Of a stretch of DNA of 49,427 bases, positions 11,328-23,600 are shown piece by piece. The stretch comes from Phoronis australis (taxonomy: Eukaryota > Phoronida > Phoronidae). The notes beneath the pieces were generated by a model. It ran no database searches and was not told where the DNA came from. It saw nothing but the letters and a program-made list of their open reading frames with translations. Location of the stretch: contig NMRA01000367.1 of NCBI GenBank assembly GCA_002633005.1, positions 389,151 through 438,577 of the forward strand, in the 5' to 3' direction. Position 1 is the first letter of the stretch; each line of letters begins with the position of its first letter. The position numbers and the translations under genes were made by a program.

Positions 11328-12892
11328 AAACAACCAGACATGTCAATGATATGAAGATTCTGGCAGACATGCATTTATGGATTGGATATAAACATGCTGA
11401 TACACTGGTAACTCGTGCAATATTTGGAGGGACATTCATCAAAATCGTCAGTCATCCGTGTATCAGAAATGTTGATGCAAGCTAACCAAAGACTGGATGT
11501 GTACTTATGTGACTGGGTGATTGCTGAGACTTTGTGAATAAACCAGAGAGCATGTGAAGCCCTTGTCTCTTGATTTGATAATTGCAAAGAGAAACAACCA
11601 ATCAGAATTGGTTTTGCATAGTGACAATGATTTAAAGTTGGCAGTACTTGTGATATGATTGGTCAAGAGTTGAATATGCTTGCCAGTTAAGACTAATAAA
11701 AACGAAGACCCACTTTTTATGAGCTGGATTCTAAATGTAGGTTTGGAACATAGATAGAACTATTGTGTGTATTATTTGATTTACTATGTTTATGCATGCA
11801 CCCTCATATTTTTGTATGACATATGTTCATGTTGTTTTACCTTGATCTGGAAGTCTTGTATCTGCAGAGAGCACAGATAACTTGTGTGCAACAAAGGTCA
11901 AATGTCTCATGTTAGGAGAACTGGCCATGAGGCTACTGTATTGAACCAATTATATGTTACAAAAAGATCTCTCTAGAGTTTGTGTTATAGAATGTGTTAA
12001 AAAGTATGATTTAAAAAAATCTTAAGTAAAGAATGAATTGAAAAATTCCATGATAGTTGTCAGGCGTGAATATGATTGATGCGACCAGCTACAGAGACCT
12101 CTAGTCTAGCATGGATGTGGGCACTAGATGGTACTGCTGTTCAGTGACCTCCAGTGCAGCATGGATGTGTGCATTAGATGGCACTGCTGTTCAATGACCT
12201 TCAGTTCAGCATGGATGTGTGCACTAGATGGCACTGCTGTTCTTTTCCATCAGTCTGGACATTGCCAACTGACAGTATTGTTCGACTTGCTAATGCTAAA
12301 TATTGGCACCTACAATTAGGCTACTCAACAAATTATTTGTGTATAAATTGTAACATTTAGTTATTTTGTTAAATAGTACACCTTTTGTACTGCATAATGG
12401 TATGCACGTATTTATTTAATCAGCTTCTGTGCATTTTATCATATTTGTTGTAAACTTTGTACATTATAATTGAGAGATGTAGATGAGAGTTATTCAGATG
12501 GGGATAGAGTGGACTGGAAAGACTGGAATTCTGCAAGATTAACTTTTTCATCATTTTGTGCTGGTTTCAGCAGTGTTGCCCTAAAACCATATTTAAACAG
12601 TATTTCATCTGTTTTTGTCCATTTTACCTTTCTTCACTTGAATTTCCAGAATCATTACAGAGCTGGTTCTGTACTGGCTGTCCTGTGTTCATCAATGTTT
12701 AAGGACCAGTTGTGTTCGCTGCATGCTGTGTTACTGTGTATAAGGTATCCAGGATGAAGTAATGTCCCAATGTAGATAGTTGTTAGTGTTGTGTGTGTGC
12801 CCAGAAGCACAGAGTAAGCCTTATAGGTGCTATTTTTGTTTTGTAAATCAACATCAATTGTAAAGTGATAGTTCCGTTTCTACTTGAATAAA
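11328..12892 (+). other. Probable 3' UTR and downstream flank of LAR
   Basis: No credible coding sequence follows the LAR stop. AATAAA hexamers occur at 11537-11542, 11695-11700 and 12887-12892, so the 3' UTR could be about 0.2 to 1.6 kb long. A diverged tandem repeat of about 52 bp in three copies lies at 12101-12243 (core GCATGGATGTG). The neighbouring SMPDL3 gene ends on the other strand near 13030, so the two transcripts converge with little or no spacer. Confidence 0.5.
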
Positions 12893-13072
12893 TGAGTATA
12901 TTAATTGAAAGGATGGTGCATTAAGTGTAAACAGACAAAGGAACAGACATATAAAGTTAATTTGACAATTAAGGGGTTAGTGAGTGATGTTTTATTCCAG
13001 GCACAAGACCATTTTATATTAGCTTAAAACCAATTTATTAAAAAAATTTAATACACGAAAAACTTCCCATAA

Positions 13073-13626
13073 TCAAGAAAGGATAACGGTAAGAGCAAAT
13101 GTCAAAGTCAGTCCTACAAACTTGGACCAGTTGAGCGACAATGACGCACTAGGTTGTGGAGTCGTTGGCATCCTCGTGCTCTTGGATTCCACCATCTTTT
13201 GAAAGCAGGCGTGATACTTCTCGGGAAGAACTTGGGTAAGAGAGCAGTACTGTGCCGCCTTACATTCGCCTTCACACACCTCGCCCCGCGCCAGGGTGAC
13301 AGAGTTGTGGTCAATGTACTGCTGGAAGTTGTCACTGGCGCTATCGAGAAATGATTCCACCACGCGCTGCATCGAGCCTGGCGATACATCGGGAATATCG
13401 TAAACCGCGGTGGCGTTATATTCCAGTTGCCACTGAGGCCGATCTGCAAGGTTGGCCGAAGTGAGGTTCAAGAAATATTGCGAGATTTCGGTGATGGCGA
13501 ACGTCTCATTGTCGTAGGATATCAGGCGCACGCCGGGGTTATTGGCCAACGTGCCCATGCCGTTGGGAAGTGTAGTTTTCCACGGAGTAACGGAAGGCGC
13601 TATGAAACCGGTGGCCACAGGGTCGC
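13073..13626 (-). CDS. SMPDL3B: SMPDL3 last exon: C-terminal domain and GPI-signal-like tail
   Basis: Starts after a pyrimidine-rich acceptor (CTTTTTACAG) and continues GDPVATGFIAPSVTPW, matching the conserved end of the catalytic domain (FITPGVTPW in mammals). The NPGVRL and FLNLTSAN segments and two Cys-rich stretches (VCEGECKAAQYC) follow, as in SMPDL3 proteins. The final 15 residues are hydrophobic with no basic cytoplasmic tail. Confidence 0.9.
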
Positions 13627-16600
13627 CTGTAAAAAGAGGAGATATGATATCCAGAACATAACGTAGACAGTACACGGGGCGACTTACGTTTTGGTAATTG
13701 TTGCTACTTGGGACTGAGTTGAAAATATTAGAAGGTGACCAATAATAACGAACATAAAATAATTACTGGTACAGATCAGTTGGCGACTACAAATCATAGA
13801 GTGGTCCAGGTAATTGAGTACTAGGTCTAACAAAAGCACATAATAAAGGGAACTAATAACACGTTATCATTGTATCATTATACCATTGAACTAATAACAC
13901 GTTATGTTATCATTGTATCATTATACCATTGCCGTTGTAGAACATGCGGAAAGTGTCTGTGTGGTGGTGACCGTACAATATAGCGGCGATAGAACCGGCG
14001 TGTTTTACAATCAGTTGAGTGAGACGTGCGTTGAACTTGCTGGGCATCCATTGCCACGACCGGTGTTTCTCGAACATTCCCGGTGGAATGTGCGCCACGA
14101 GATATACCTGAAATACAGCAAGGCGCAGCCGGGCAGTCACAACATGATCTAAAGGGCCTTTCATACTAACGTCGACGCGTCGATGGTTTGGGGAGTTGCG
14201 GTCAGTATGAACGCTTAACTCCGGTCCTGGATCGCAGTTAAGAGCTCCAGTTAACATCGCAGTTATAGGTGGATTTAAGACCGCAGCGTCGACGCTGCGG
14301 TGCAGTATGAACGCTTAACTCCGGTCCAATCGAAGTTATCGCCAGGTGCCACTGTTATCGTCAGTTACAGAGTAGTGCCGTCACTAATAACTACTTATTT
14401 TTGGTTTAATGATAACCAATCGATTTAAAAATGAGTTTTATGTCATTTAGCATATTTAAATGTTCCAAATTGTCACATTGAAAAAATCTTAGCGTGCAGC
14501 GCTACCTTGCGATAACTTCTATGACGTCAGCGTCACCAACCCTTTACTTCGATGGTCATTAACTACCGAAGCCAGTATGAACGGTCCAGTTAACTGCGCT
14601 GTTTACGTCGACGCTCCGCTCAGACCGGAGTTAAGTCAATATGAAAGGGCCTTAAGTTACAACACACTTGTGCAGCAAGCTGCATCACATCCCAGCAATT
14701 AGAACATATTCAAGAAGAGTACTATGATAGATAACGACTCAAATACAGGTTGCCTACGGTTTTGTAGATGTGATCCTGATGTTAAATAAACCGGTTTTTG
14801 GATCTCACAAATTAATTGGGAAACTGATTGAATTTATCTTTCCGGTGTCTATACCTAAAACTGCTTCTTTTGTGTTTCGGTTTCACGAGATGTACGTGAA
14901 ATTTACGCCACTCGAGATGTACTCGAGTCACGTGCCTGGAGTGCACGTGCAGGGCAGGATTGGATACTGTCACAACACATTCATCTGGAAAACTGTTTCG
15001 TTCCTTGATGAGCACCAACAAAAAGACGATTGTAGATGGTAAAATTGAAAGACGGACCTGCACAAATTTACATGCATGGCTTTTAAATGTAATTTTACGG
15101 GGCTATTATGTAACATGCTTTTATTAGTAGGTTGTAATAAGATCGCTTTCCAAACAAATCCCAAAGGGGAAGATCGACGGCTAGGAGGGAATGGCTCAAA
15201 GGTGCGCTGCAGACAAAAATGGTGACGACCAGGGAGTCGGACGGCAATTAGGTCTACCGCGGGGATAGTATCGGTGTGACGCCGTTGTATTACGCCCCAA
15301 CTTGCGCGGATCACCCCAGTTGTATGCCACTACGTTACTAGACAACGGCACTTACCTTTTCACCAGCCAATGAACTGTTAGTCATGACGTCATCAAACCA
15401 TGTAAATTGGTTGGCGGGATCGTCTAAATGGGAAGTGACCTTGTTACTCTTATAGTAGAGTACCGTGTTGAGAGCAACAATACGAAGTCCTGAGGATACT
15501 CGCACGGTATAATAGCCACCTGTGAGAAAACAAGTTTTGATTTTGAAACTATGAATTCTTCACGCGCTAATGCCTGGAATCCCCATGACTAATAATCTAC
15601 TAATTCGAGAGTTATTCAACATTGCGTTTTCGTTTTCGGCTGCCTACGTACCGTACTTCGATCTAAAATCAGGAAAGGTTTTGCCTGTCTCTTAAAGCAA
15701 TTTAAACAAAGCTAGAAAACGAACACCACGCACGCATTTACATGTACCTTGGTTAAAAGTTTGATTGGCCATTTCGTCGTTCACCCAGTATTGCCAGCGA
15801 TTCCATACAGCCTGGTAGAGATAGTTGGTGTGTGGCGGCATTTGATTCTTAGGATGATAGTCGTGGTTACCAAGTGCAGCGAAGACCGGGATGTTAGTAA
15901 AGGTGTCGTTAAGAAGTGTTGTCAAGTTAGAAATTATGGAGACCACGATGTCTTCGCTCAATTTGGAATTGGCAATGTGGGGTGTGTCGTCGCTGAAATG
16001 ACAGGACAAATTCAATAAAGACTCGCGAGATCAATCCAATTAGTATTGTAAAGTCTTTATTCAACGATGCATTAAATCAGACTTCACAGACTTTCATAAA
16101 TAAGTAATTGCAGCAGTAACTAAACATTCGTACTCAAACTGTAAGAATAATGCCCTGAACTACTAGAATGTGGTCAGCGATAGCTGTCCAATTTTCAAAA
16201 TCCCCAGGGGCGGATCCAGGATCTTGAGTTGGGAGGGGGGGCAGGGCAGAGGAATAGCCAGAATTCTACAACATGCGCGCGCCCAGCCTAAAATGTAGGG
16301 GCGAGGTTCTCGAATTTTTGGGTTTGTGGAGCTTATTACTAAAAAAACGGTAAACGGGGTTTGTGGTTAGTTAAAGGCCTATGCAGTGTGCATTCGCTAG
16401 CCCCCCAGGGTGCGCCCATATGCAAGTCAGCAATTCGCACCCCGAACTGCCAAATGGTATCTGGGAGAATTTCAGGGGGGCATGGCCCCTTGTCACCTCC
16501 CCCCCTAAATCCGCCACTTCGATAAATGGCAGAGCACTTCATCGCGTCTTATTTGAAGCTTCATTTTGCTCGAAAATGTTACCAGATCTATTACTCTAAT

Positions 16601-18432
16601 AAAATCGGTTCCATAACTGTCAACATGACTTACCCAGCGCTCAACAGGCCAAAATTCCCGCTACAAAATAAGTGACGATCTATTCCGCACTCGTATTTCT
16701 GGATTCTTGTAACAAGTTACAAGTGGCGTCTAACGTCCGCTCCGCGCTCCTTGGACTAATATGAAAGTGGCACATTTTCACGAAAGACGTCGGTCTACTC
16801 GGTTGGCGACTAATACACGCAGTGTTGGCTTACGTAGTAAACGGAAAGTGGTCTATTTCCTCCTTGTACTTTTTCTACTCGTATTTTCGCGCGTGTACTC
16901 GCTTATGCTAAGCTCTCTTAATCCAACACGATGCCATTTCCGACATCAACTCAAGCCACAGCCAATGCGTTCACCACGCGCCATTTTCGCAAAGCAATTT
17001 TAGAGTTAGCCAATAAATTCCTTAGCATTTTCTACAGTCTCTGTTGATAACAAAAATGCAATCCTATCATGGCAAGGAATATACAAGACCGATTTGACGA
17101 AAGTAAAAGGCGTAATTCAACTTCCGTCTTCAGCCAGCTAAAGAAGGCGAAAAAGTCACCGTTCTTAATTTCAGCGAATATCTGATAAACAATGGCGATA
17201 ATTGTCGATTTGTAACAAAATTACAAAAACACAATGAATTTTTTGTTTGATAGCATTGATCAAAGTTAACAACTTCAAGAAGTTTATCCCATCCGAAAAT
17301 ATTCCACGAAATACGTTTTCGGTAGTAAGGTTGACTATGTACCTTTAAGAAAATATTAGCGCTGAAAAGGAAAATAATCAAGTGTCAGACGTTAAAGGTG
17401 TTATGGACAAAAATACATCTTTAAGTTTATTTTATTCAAAATTGTCATTTCCCGTCGCCAGGCACTCGCTGAAATCAAGGGTGACGATTTCCATGAGATA
17501 AATACCCTGTCAATAATGCCACTTAACGAGTGCAGAGCTCGGATGCATCTTTCTGCTGCATCTGTGGCAGATTGTCACCCACCTTTACAGTTCAACATAT
17601 TATGTAACCTTTGTAATTACCGATATCTGTAGTAGTTTAGTTTGTCATAATATATATTATCTTTTATCTCATCTACACGTGTTGCTTCACTGTAAACTAA
17701 ATTCGGTATCGCTTCGCAGTTAGCGCATATAAATATTGCCATTTAACGAGTGTAGAGCGGGGTTCCACTTTCGATTCTTCGCCAAGGCTGCGCTCAGGAA
17801 AATTACTTTTCTCGCCGATGAGATATCAACTATGGGAAATATTAAAGACGAAAATTCATGTTAAAGCCAACATAAACCAGTTATTTGTCAACACAAAAAA
17901 ATGAGGAATAACAGTTCTCTATAATTCCACGTACCCTGTCCACACGAGAAAATCTGGATCTGGTTCTATGGCTTTCATTGCGCGTACAGATTCCTCGATC
18001 AACATCCATGGTGAGTCGCACATGTAGTTGCCATAGATACCAAGTTTACTAGTGTCGGTTCTGTTCAAACATGATCCCCCGTTCGTTTTGTAGGTTGGGT
18101 CATAATGGAAGTCGGTTACATGCCAGAACTTTCCTAAGAAGTATAGCATATACGGCAGTAGAAATACGACGCAAGAACTTACAATAAAGAACTAAATTGG
18201 AAGCGCTCTTTCCACAATCTACACACGGCATTTATTCACATGCAGACCCGAAGGTAATATGTCATTAGACTCTCAGGATTATAAGAAGACAAGAGGTCAG
18301 CGTCTACAGAGCTAAACATAGATTTATTTATACCTGTTATTTATTACCTGTTCCCGCATTAACTCGCAACACACCACCGAAAAGTAAGACATAGCTCCAT
18401 AACATACGGAGATTGAGTGCAGCCATAAGCAT
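13073..18432 (-). CDS. SMPDL3B: Acid sphingomyelinase-like phosphodiesterase 3 (SMPDL3A/B family), complete
   Basis: Secreted or surface metallophosphoesterase; vertebrate SMPDL3A hydrolyses nucleotides and SMPDL3B is a GPI-anchored lipid-raft regulator of TLR signalling (family knowledge). Exons in transcript order: 18348-18432, 17935-18133, 15748-15992, 15356-15519, 13927-14107, 13073-13626. They total 1428 nt, 475 aa plus TGA, with matching phases. Residues 1-27 form a signal peptide. Metal-site motifs are all present: DFH (Asp36, His38), WTGDDTPH (Asp96), GNHD (Asn137, His138), AHIPPG (His237) and GHHHTD (278, 280). Tyr-Lys-rich linkers match SMPDL3 rather than ASM, and no saposin domain precedes the catalytic domain. 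The C-terminus ends in a hydrophobic run (FVGLTLTFALTVILS) after a Ser-rich stretch, as expected for a GPI signal, which favours the 3B type. AATAAA (13039-13034) lies 34 nt beyond the stop. Confidence 0.93.
13841..13930. repeat. 43-bp duplication that copies an SMPDL3 splice donor
   Basis: On the minus strand the true donor reads CAATG|GTATAATGATACAAT. The sequence CAATG|GTATAATGATACAAT recurs 43 bp further into the intron, so the duplicated unit includes the last exon bases and the whole donor. Confidence 0.8.
14149..14656. mobile_element. MITE-like element in an SMPDL3 intron
   Basis: Left end CTAAAGGGCCTTTCAT and right end ATGAAAGGGCCTTAAG are inverted copies with two mismatches. The interior carries repeated AGTATGAACGCTTAACTCCG (two direct copies, plus inverted partial copies) and several GTCGACG motifs, with no open frame. 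It sits in the intron between exons 15356-15519 and 13927-14107. Confidence 0.6.
16205..16518. mobile_element. Probable hAT-like MITE in an SMPDL3 intron
   Basis: Left CAGGGGCGGATCCAG and right CTAAATCCGCCACTT are imperfect inverted ends. G-runs flank the left end and C-runs the right, a layout common to short hAT elements in marine invertebrates. No coding capacity. Target duplication could not be confirmed. Confidence 0.45.
18348..18432 (-). CDS. SMPDL3B: SMPDL3 first coding exon: signal peptide
   Basis: The start ATG is at 18432-18430. A second in-frame ATG lies two codons later. The exon encodes 28 residues with a hydrophobic core (MLWSYVLLFGGVL) ending VNAGT, a typical signal peptide with cleavage likely near Ala26. 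It ends one base into a codon (G|GA = Gly), before donor GTAATA, and fits the GKFWHVTD exon at 18133. No 5' UTR intron or promoter could be recognised upstream. Confidence 0.85.
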
Positions 18433-19139
18433 ACAGGGAGCTCGTATGAAGCCGAATAGACAACTGATCAACCGCGTGACAGTAACAGTGAAGGGTGTTG
18501 TGAGCTGATAACTTGTAACTATGTCAAAATGTCAACAGCAGGGGATGGGCCACGATAAGTGCGTCATAGACAGACCTTACGAAGAGTCACGTGCCACAGC
18601 GGGAATTCCCCGCAGATTTTAACTGCATTCAACTTTAGTCACTTTTCAGTATGTGCCTCAGCTTCTCAACAAGGATGAATAAGGTCATGTGTTCTGAACG
18701 GACCATTGAGGCCCCAATGCATGGGCATTGTGTGGTTCAGTGCATCAGGCATGACACTGAAGTCCAATTTTAGCAAAGCTCTCCCTTCCACTTTTATTCT
18801 TAAACGTCAAACTGCTTTTACAGAACAAACTCTTTCTGACTGGTTCATGATTTATATCATTAGTAATTCGTAACAATAAGTTACTCGGGTATTCACAAAA
18901 TAAATGAAATTAATCCAATTCGAATTCTGTGTTAAATTTGCAAACTGTGGTCTCAGTCTGTTTCAGTAACTGATAACGAAAGTGACATAAAATCTCTAAT
19001 GCAATTGACAAAAACTGAAAATATGACATAATTCAATCCTACTCTGACCGATGGGAAATTGCTTACTAGTTCAAGTATGCAGCATTCTAGTTTGAAAATG
19101 AACAAATGCATGACTTGCATGGCTTATTATGACATGTAC

Positions 19140-19530
19140 CACTTAATTAAAACACACATTTACACATGAACATCATATGACACTCAAGACTGAAGATTGT
19201 TGGCTTGAATAACACATATTTATTTACACATGGACGTCATATGACACTCAAGACTGTTGGCTTGAATAACACACATGAACGTCATATGACAATCAAGACT
19301 GTTGGCTTGAATAACACACATTTTCACATGAATTCCATATGACACTAAAGACTGTTGGCTTGAATAACACACATTTACACATGGACATCATATGACACTC
19401 AAGACGGTTGGCTTGAATAACACACATGGACGTCATATAACACTCAAGACTGTTGGCTTGAATAACACACATTTACACAGGGTGATGATTATGGTGATGA
19501 TGGTGATGGGGGTAACACAGTATATGACAG

Positions 19531-19562
<32 letters not shown>

Positions 19563-19860
19563 GTGATGATGATGGTGATGATGATGGNGGCTTGAATAAC
19601 ACACATGGACGTCATATGACACTCAAGACTGTTGGCTTGAATAACACACATGGACGTCATATAACACTCAAGACTGTTTGCTTGAATAACACACATTTAC
19701 ACAGGGTGATGATTATGGTGATGATGGTGATGGGGTAACACAGTATATGACAGTGATGGTGATGATGATGATGATGGTGATGGCCGGGTAGTGGTGATGA
19801 TGATGGTGATGATGATGATGGTGATGATGATGATGGCCGGGTGGTGGTGGTGATGATGGT
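19140..19860. repeat. Mixed tandem repeats between SMPDL3 and MUTYH, with an assembly join
   Basis: A unit of roughly 45-60 bp with CACTCAAGACTGTTGGCTTG and AATAACACACAT repeats about eight times, followed by GATGAT-type simple sequence. After the single n at 19588 the same combination starts again to about 19860. The rest of 18433-20599, between the SMPDL3 start and the MUTYH stop, holds no recognised gene. Confidence 0.8.
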
Positions 19861-20599
19861 GACAATGTGGATCAGATCACAAAATGTAAGTTTCGTGTAA
19901 GAAATAAGTTGAACACATGTTTAATTTGTGGCTTCTTATATATTTACAATATAGAAAGTTAAATGGTTTTTAAGTTTAAAAATACAAAAATAGTAGCCAG
20001 GTATAATCAGACTAGATAAATTTCCCGCACAAATTCAACAGATTCTAAAATTGTACGTGATGGAAAACAAGCGTATTAAAATAATTCAAGATAAACATAT
20101 TTATCAACTGAGTGCCAATATAAAGGTTAATCGTATAAACTTGGCAAATAAATGCATTCAGACTTACAGATACATTTTATCTTGAGTTATCAATAAAAAC
20201 ATCATAATCCTGGTTACTCACCATACAAAATATGACTCAAATCTTTCCATCATACAATAAAATATGATTTCATATGCGAACAGACCATTTAGGTCCCAGT
20301 AAGTAAATAATACAGTCAAAATGCTGTCATAAGTTTGGACAAGGTTAGGCAATCATTTCAAGCTTGTAAGTGCTTCGTACCAATCACAGGTGATCTCTTA
20401 AAGCAGGTGCAAAAATGACAATCATGAAATTTGCATTATTTAGTTTGTTATCTTAAATTAATCTGATAATTTTCTTGTTTAAGCCTGAAGTAGGAAAGGA
20501 ACATCCTTTCAATTATCACAGTTAAAAATACACAAATTCTCCGTCTGCTAACATTCATTAGGTCACTGAACTTTCTCTGATCCACTCAGGTAGTGTTCA

Positions 20600-20689
20600 T
20601 TATGTTTTCTTTTTGAAGAAACTCTCCATGGTGGACTGTTTCTTAGTGCCTACATTTCCATCTCCATTAGACTGCCTGCGTTTCATACC
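20600..20689 (-). CDS. MUTYH: MUTYH last exon with PCNA-interacting (PIP) box
   Basis: Encodes 29 residues ending in TAA, after acceptor TTTTGCAG. It begins GMKRRQ, a basic patch, and contains QSTMESFF (residues 451-458), a perfect Q-x-x-hydrophobic-x-x-F-F PIP box followed by KKKT. Human MUTYH has its PCNA box at the same place, which explains recruitment to replication forks. The exon lies downstream of FSH exon 21902-22096 and its phase (0) matches. Confidence 0.92.
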   Translation of the reverse strand, partial: GMKRRQSNGDGNVGTKKQSTMESFFKKKT

Positions 20690-23600
20690 CTGCAAAACAA
20701 AGTACACACACACACTGATACTTGTGTCCTCTGATTGACCTAAGCACAGTACGATGACTTCCCTTGTGATGTAATGTCACTTCATTCATGCAGCTTACAC
20801 AGTTGTAGTATCAGCAGGCTATTATTGGTCACACCACGAGTAGCGATATCACCTGATAACAGAACCACCGCAGCGTGTTTTAGCAAATACAAATAAGTTT
20901 TGACTCATTCAGTCAGGGTTCAAAGATGAAGGAACTTACATAGGAAAAACGCAATGTTGCAGCCTTATCCCAAAGCCATCTGCAGGAGGCTCAAGAGGCA
21001 TCTCAAGGCTCGGTACTAGATATGAGGTAAGTTGAAATGCAGTGGACTGTGTTTCAACCACACCATTTAGCTAGTACACGGCCTTGCGATATTATGTAAT
21101 TTACATTAGTTCATTTTACACCTTCATCTTTATGCTTTTTTCAAATAAGATTACAGAGGTATCATTAGTTGTGCAATAGTAGATTGGATGGAAGGTGGGC
21201 AATGTAACCAAAGGCCAAGGTCAACACTGATGCCCTGACACTGGTTCCCCAACACTGGTCTCCCAATTCTGGTCCTACAACTCTGATCCCCAGCACTGGA
21301 CCCCCAACACTGGTCCCCAACACTGGTCCCCAACACTGGTCCCCAACACTGGTCCCCAACACTGGTCCCTCAATACTGCTCCCCCAACAGTGGTCCCCCA
21401 AAACTGGTCCTCAACACTGGTCCATCCATACTGGTTCCCCAACGTTGCCCATGGGATCAGTCCATATTTGTATATTGTTACACGATCCCTGGTACTTCTG
21501 TCCCGAATGGCTGAAATGCAGTGTGTCTTTTACGATATAGCATATTATGGACCATCTAAGAGTGGAATATCACTGTTCATTCATGCCATCCGGATGTCAT
21601 ATGTTGCTATCGAAACCCTGAACAAACCATAAACCCCCACCATGAAATAAGCAGATGATGTCAGTACATCAGAGCACGGCATCAAGTGATGCATAATTTC
21701 TTTCAAGATAAGGTTAACTCGCGTCATGAATGCTTCACCTGTCTGTCATCATCTGACATAACTGTAGCAGTCATCAAGTGATGAGGGTTCACAAGCCCCG
21801 GCCAGAGAATACTGACTGTAGTCACAGTGTCAGACTATGTGACAGTCCAACATTAACTTTCATTAAATATCATAGCTACCCATAAGGAAAATAGTACCTA
21901 CCTGGGCTTTTGGCACCTTTTGTGTGGTCATGAAAGCTTTGAATACCTTCCTCATGGCTGTGGAGAGGGCTGCTCCATCAACTTCCTGCTCAGTCAACCA
22001 TTTGTACGGTCGGTCAAACTTTATATCCATTGGTTGCGGTACACTGATACTGCTTACAGTGTACGTCTGATGAATATGGGAGAAAATGTGCACAACCTAG
22101 GATTAGATACACTCATAGTGAGGCCCTGTGTAAACTCATCTGTGAAGTGGAGGTCTGCAGTATGTATAAACACACAACTTAGGTAGAAATACAAAAAGAG
22201 GCTCCATGACTATAGGCATACACAGACACACAGCAGTCCTTTCCTACCCCTCCCTCCACTCTTCCCTCAACCTTTTCACCTCACCTCTCCACTTTTTTAT
22301 CAACCTTTTCACCCCACCTCTACACTCTACCCTCGACCTTTTCACCCCACCTCTACACTCTACCCTCGACCTTTTCACACCACCTCTCCACTCAACAATC
22401 AACTTTTTCTCTCTACCTCTTCCCTCTGCTCTCAACCTTTTCACATCATCCTCTCCACTTTCCTTCTCACCTCTCAACCTTTTCACGTTAACCTCGCCAT
22501 TTGGCTTCCCAGCTTTCTTTCTCAATTTCTCATGAATGATCAACAATGTAATCTCAAAATTATTTTACTAGTGAATATTCAAATGTATCACAATTAATGA
22601 CAAAGAAAATGACAGATTCACCTTATACCAACAGTGATTACCTTACACCAACAGTGATTACCTTACACCAACAGTGATTACCTTACACCAACAGTGATTA
22701 CCTTACACCAACAGTGATTACCTTACTCCAACAGTGATTACCTTACACCAACAGTGATTACCTTACTCCAACAGTGATTACCTTACTCCAACAGTGATTA
22801 CCTTACACCAACAGTGATTACCTTACACAAACAGTGATTACCTTGCCCACAGCTTCTGCCTCAGCCCCTTCAGGTAAACTCAGCTCAAAGTCTGACACCA
22901 TTTTGTCAAGCACATCACAACTACTGTCTGTGATGGGTAAGCTGGGAAACTCCCACAATCCAGCTAGAAGGCCTGAAATCATAGCTAAATCTGACTTAGT
23001 GCTTTTACTAGAGGAATCTAAGGCCTTAACTTGGCCAATCATTATGTATTTGAAACAGCAAGGGAAGACAGCTTTTAGGTGAGCATGTAAGAATACTACA
23101 CTGCGAGAGAGCATGTTAGACATGCCCAGTCTACACAAAGTAAGACATGCCCAGTCTATACAAAGACATGACTATGGGCAGCGAAAAGATTCAAAATATA
23201 CAACACTGCCAAATAAACAAGTGGTTTGACAAACAGACAAGTGGTTTGCTAAACAGGCAAGTGATTCGTCAAATAAACAGGTCAAGAATGCTATGGTTTT
23301 CCAAACAGACAAGACAACTGTGCAGATTCTGTCGGATAAACAAGTGCCTACTGTTGAACGAACAAGTAAGTTGGCAAATGATTAAGTAGGTTACCAAACA
23401 GACAAGTAACCTGGTAGGCTCAACTTGTCGAACAGACAAGTCATTTGTTAAACGAACAAGACAAGCACGGCAAATGAACAGAGGGCGCTACTTGAAAACG
23501 AATGACGTCACGGAGTCTCAATCTGACTGATCCCCGAACCTGCATTATGGTATTTTTATTTTGGGATGAGACAAAAACTGCATGCTGCGGCTTTGCGCCA

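Noticed and set aside
19392-19696. Frames encoding Met-rich or Ile-rich runs
   Set aside because: They translate the GATGAT simple repeat and cross the single n at 19588.
22206-22546. Two overlapping opposite frames of 100-109 codons
   Set aside because: Both follow the pyrimidine-rich 33-bp repeat; no family resemblance and periodic composition.
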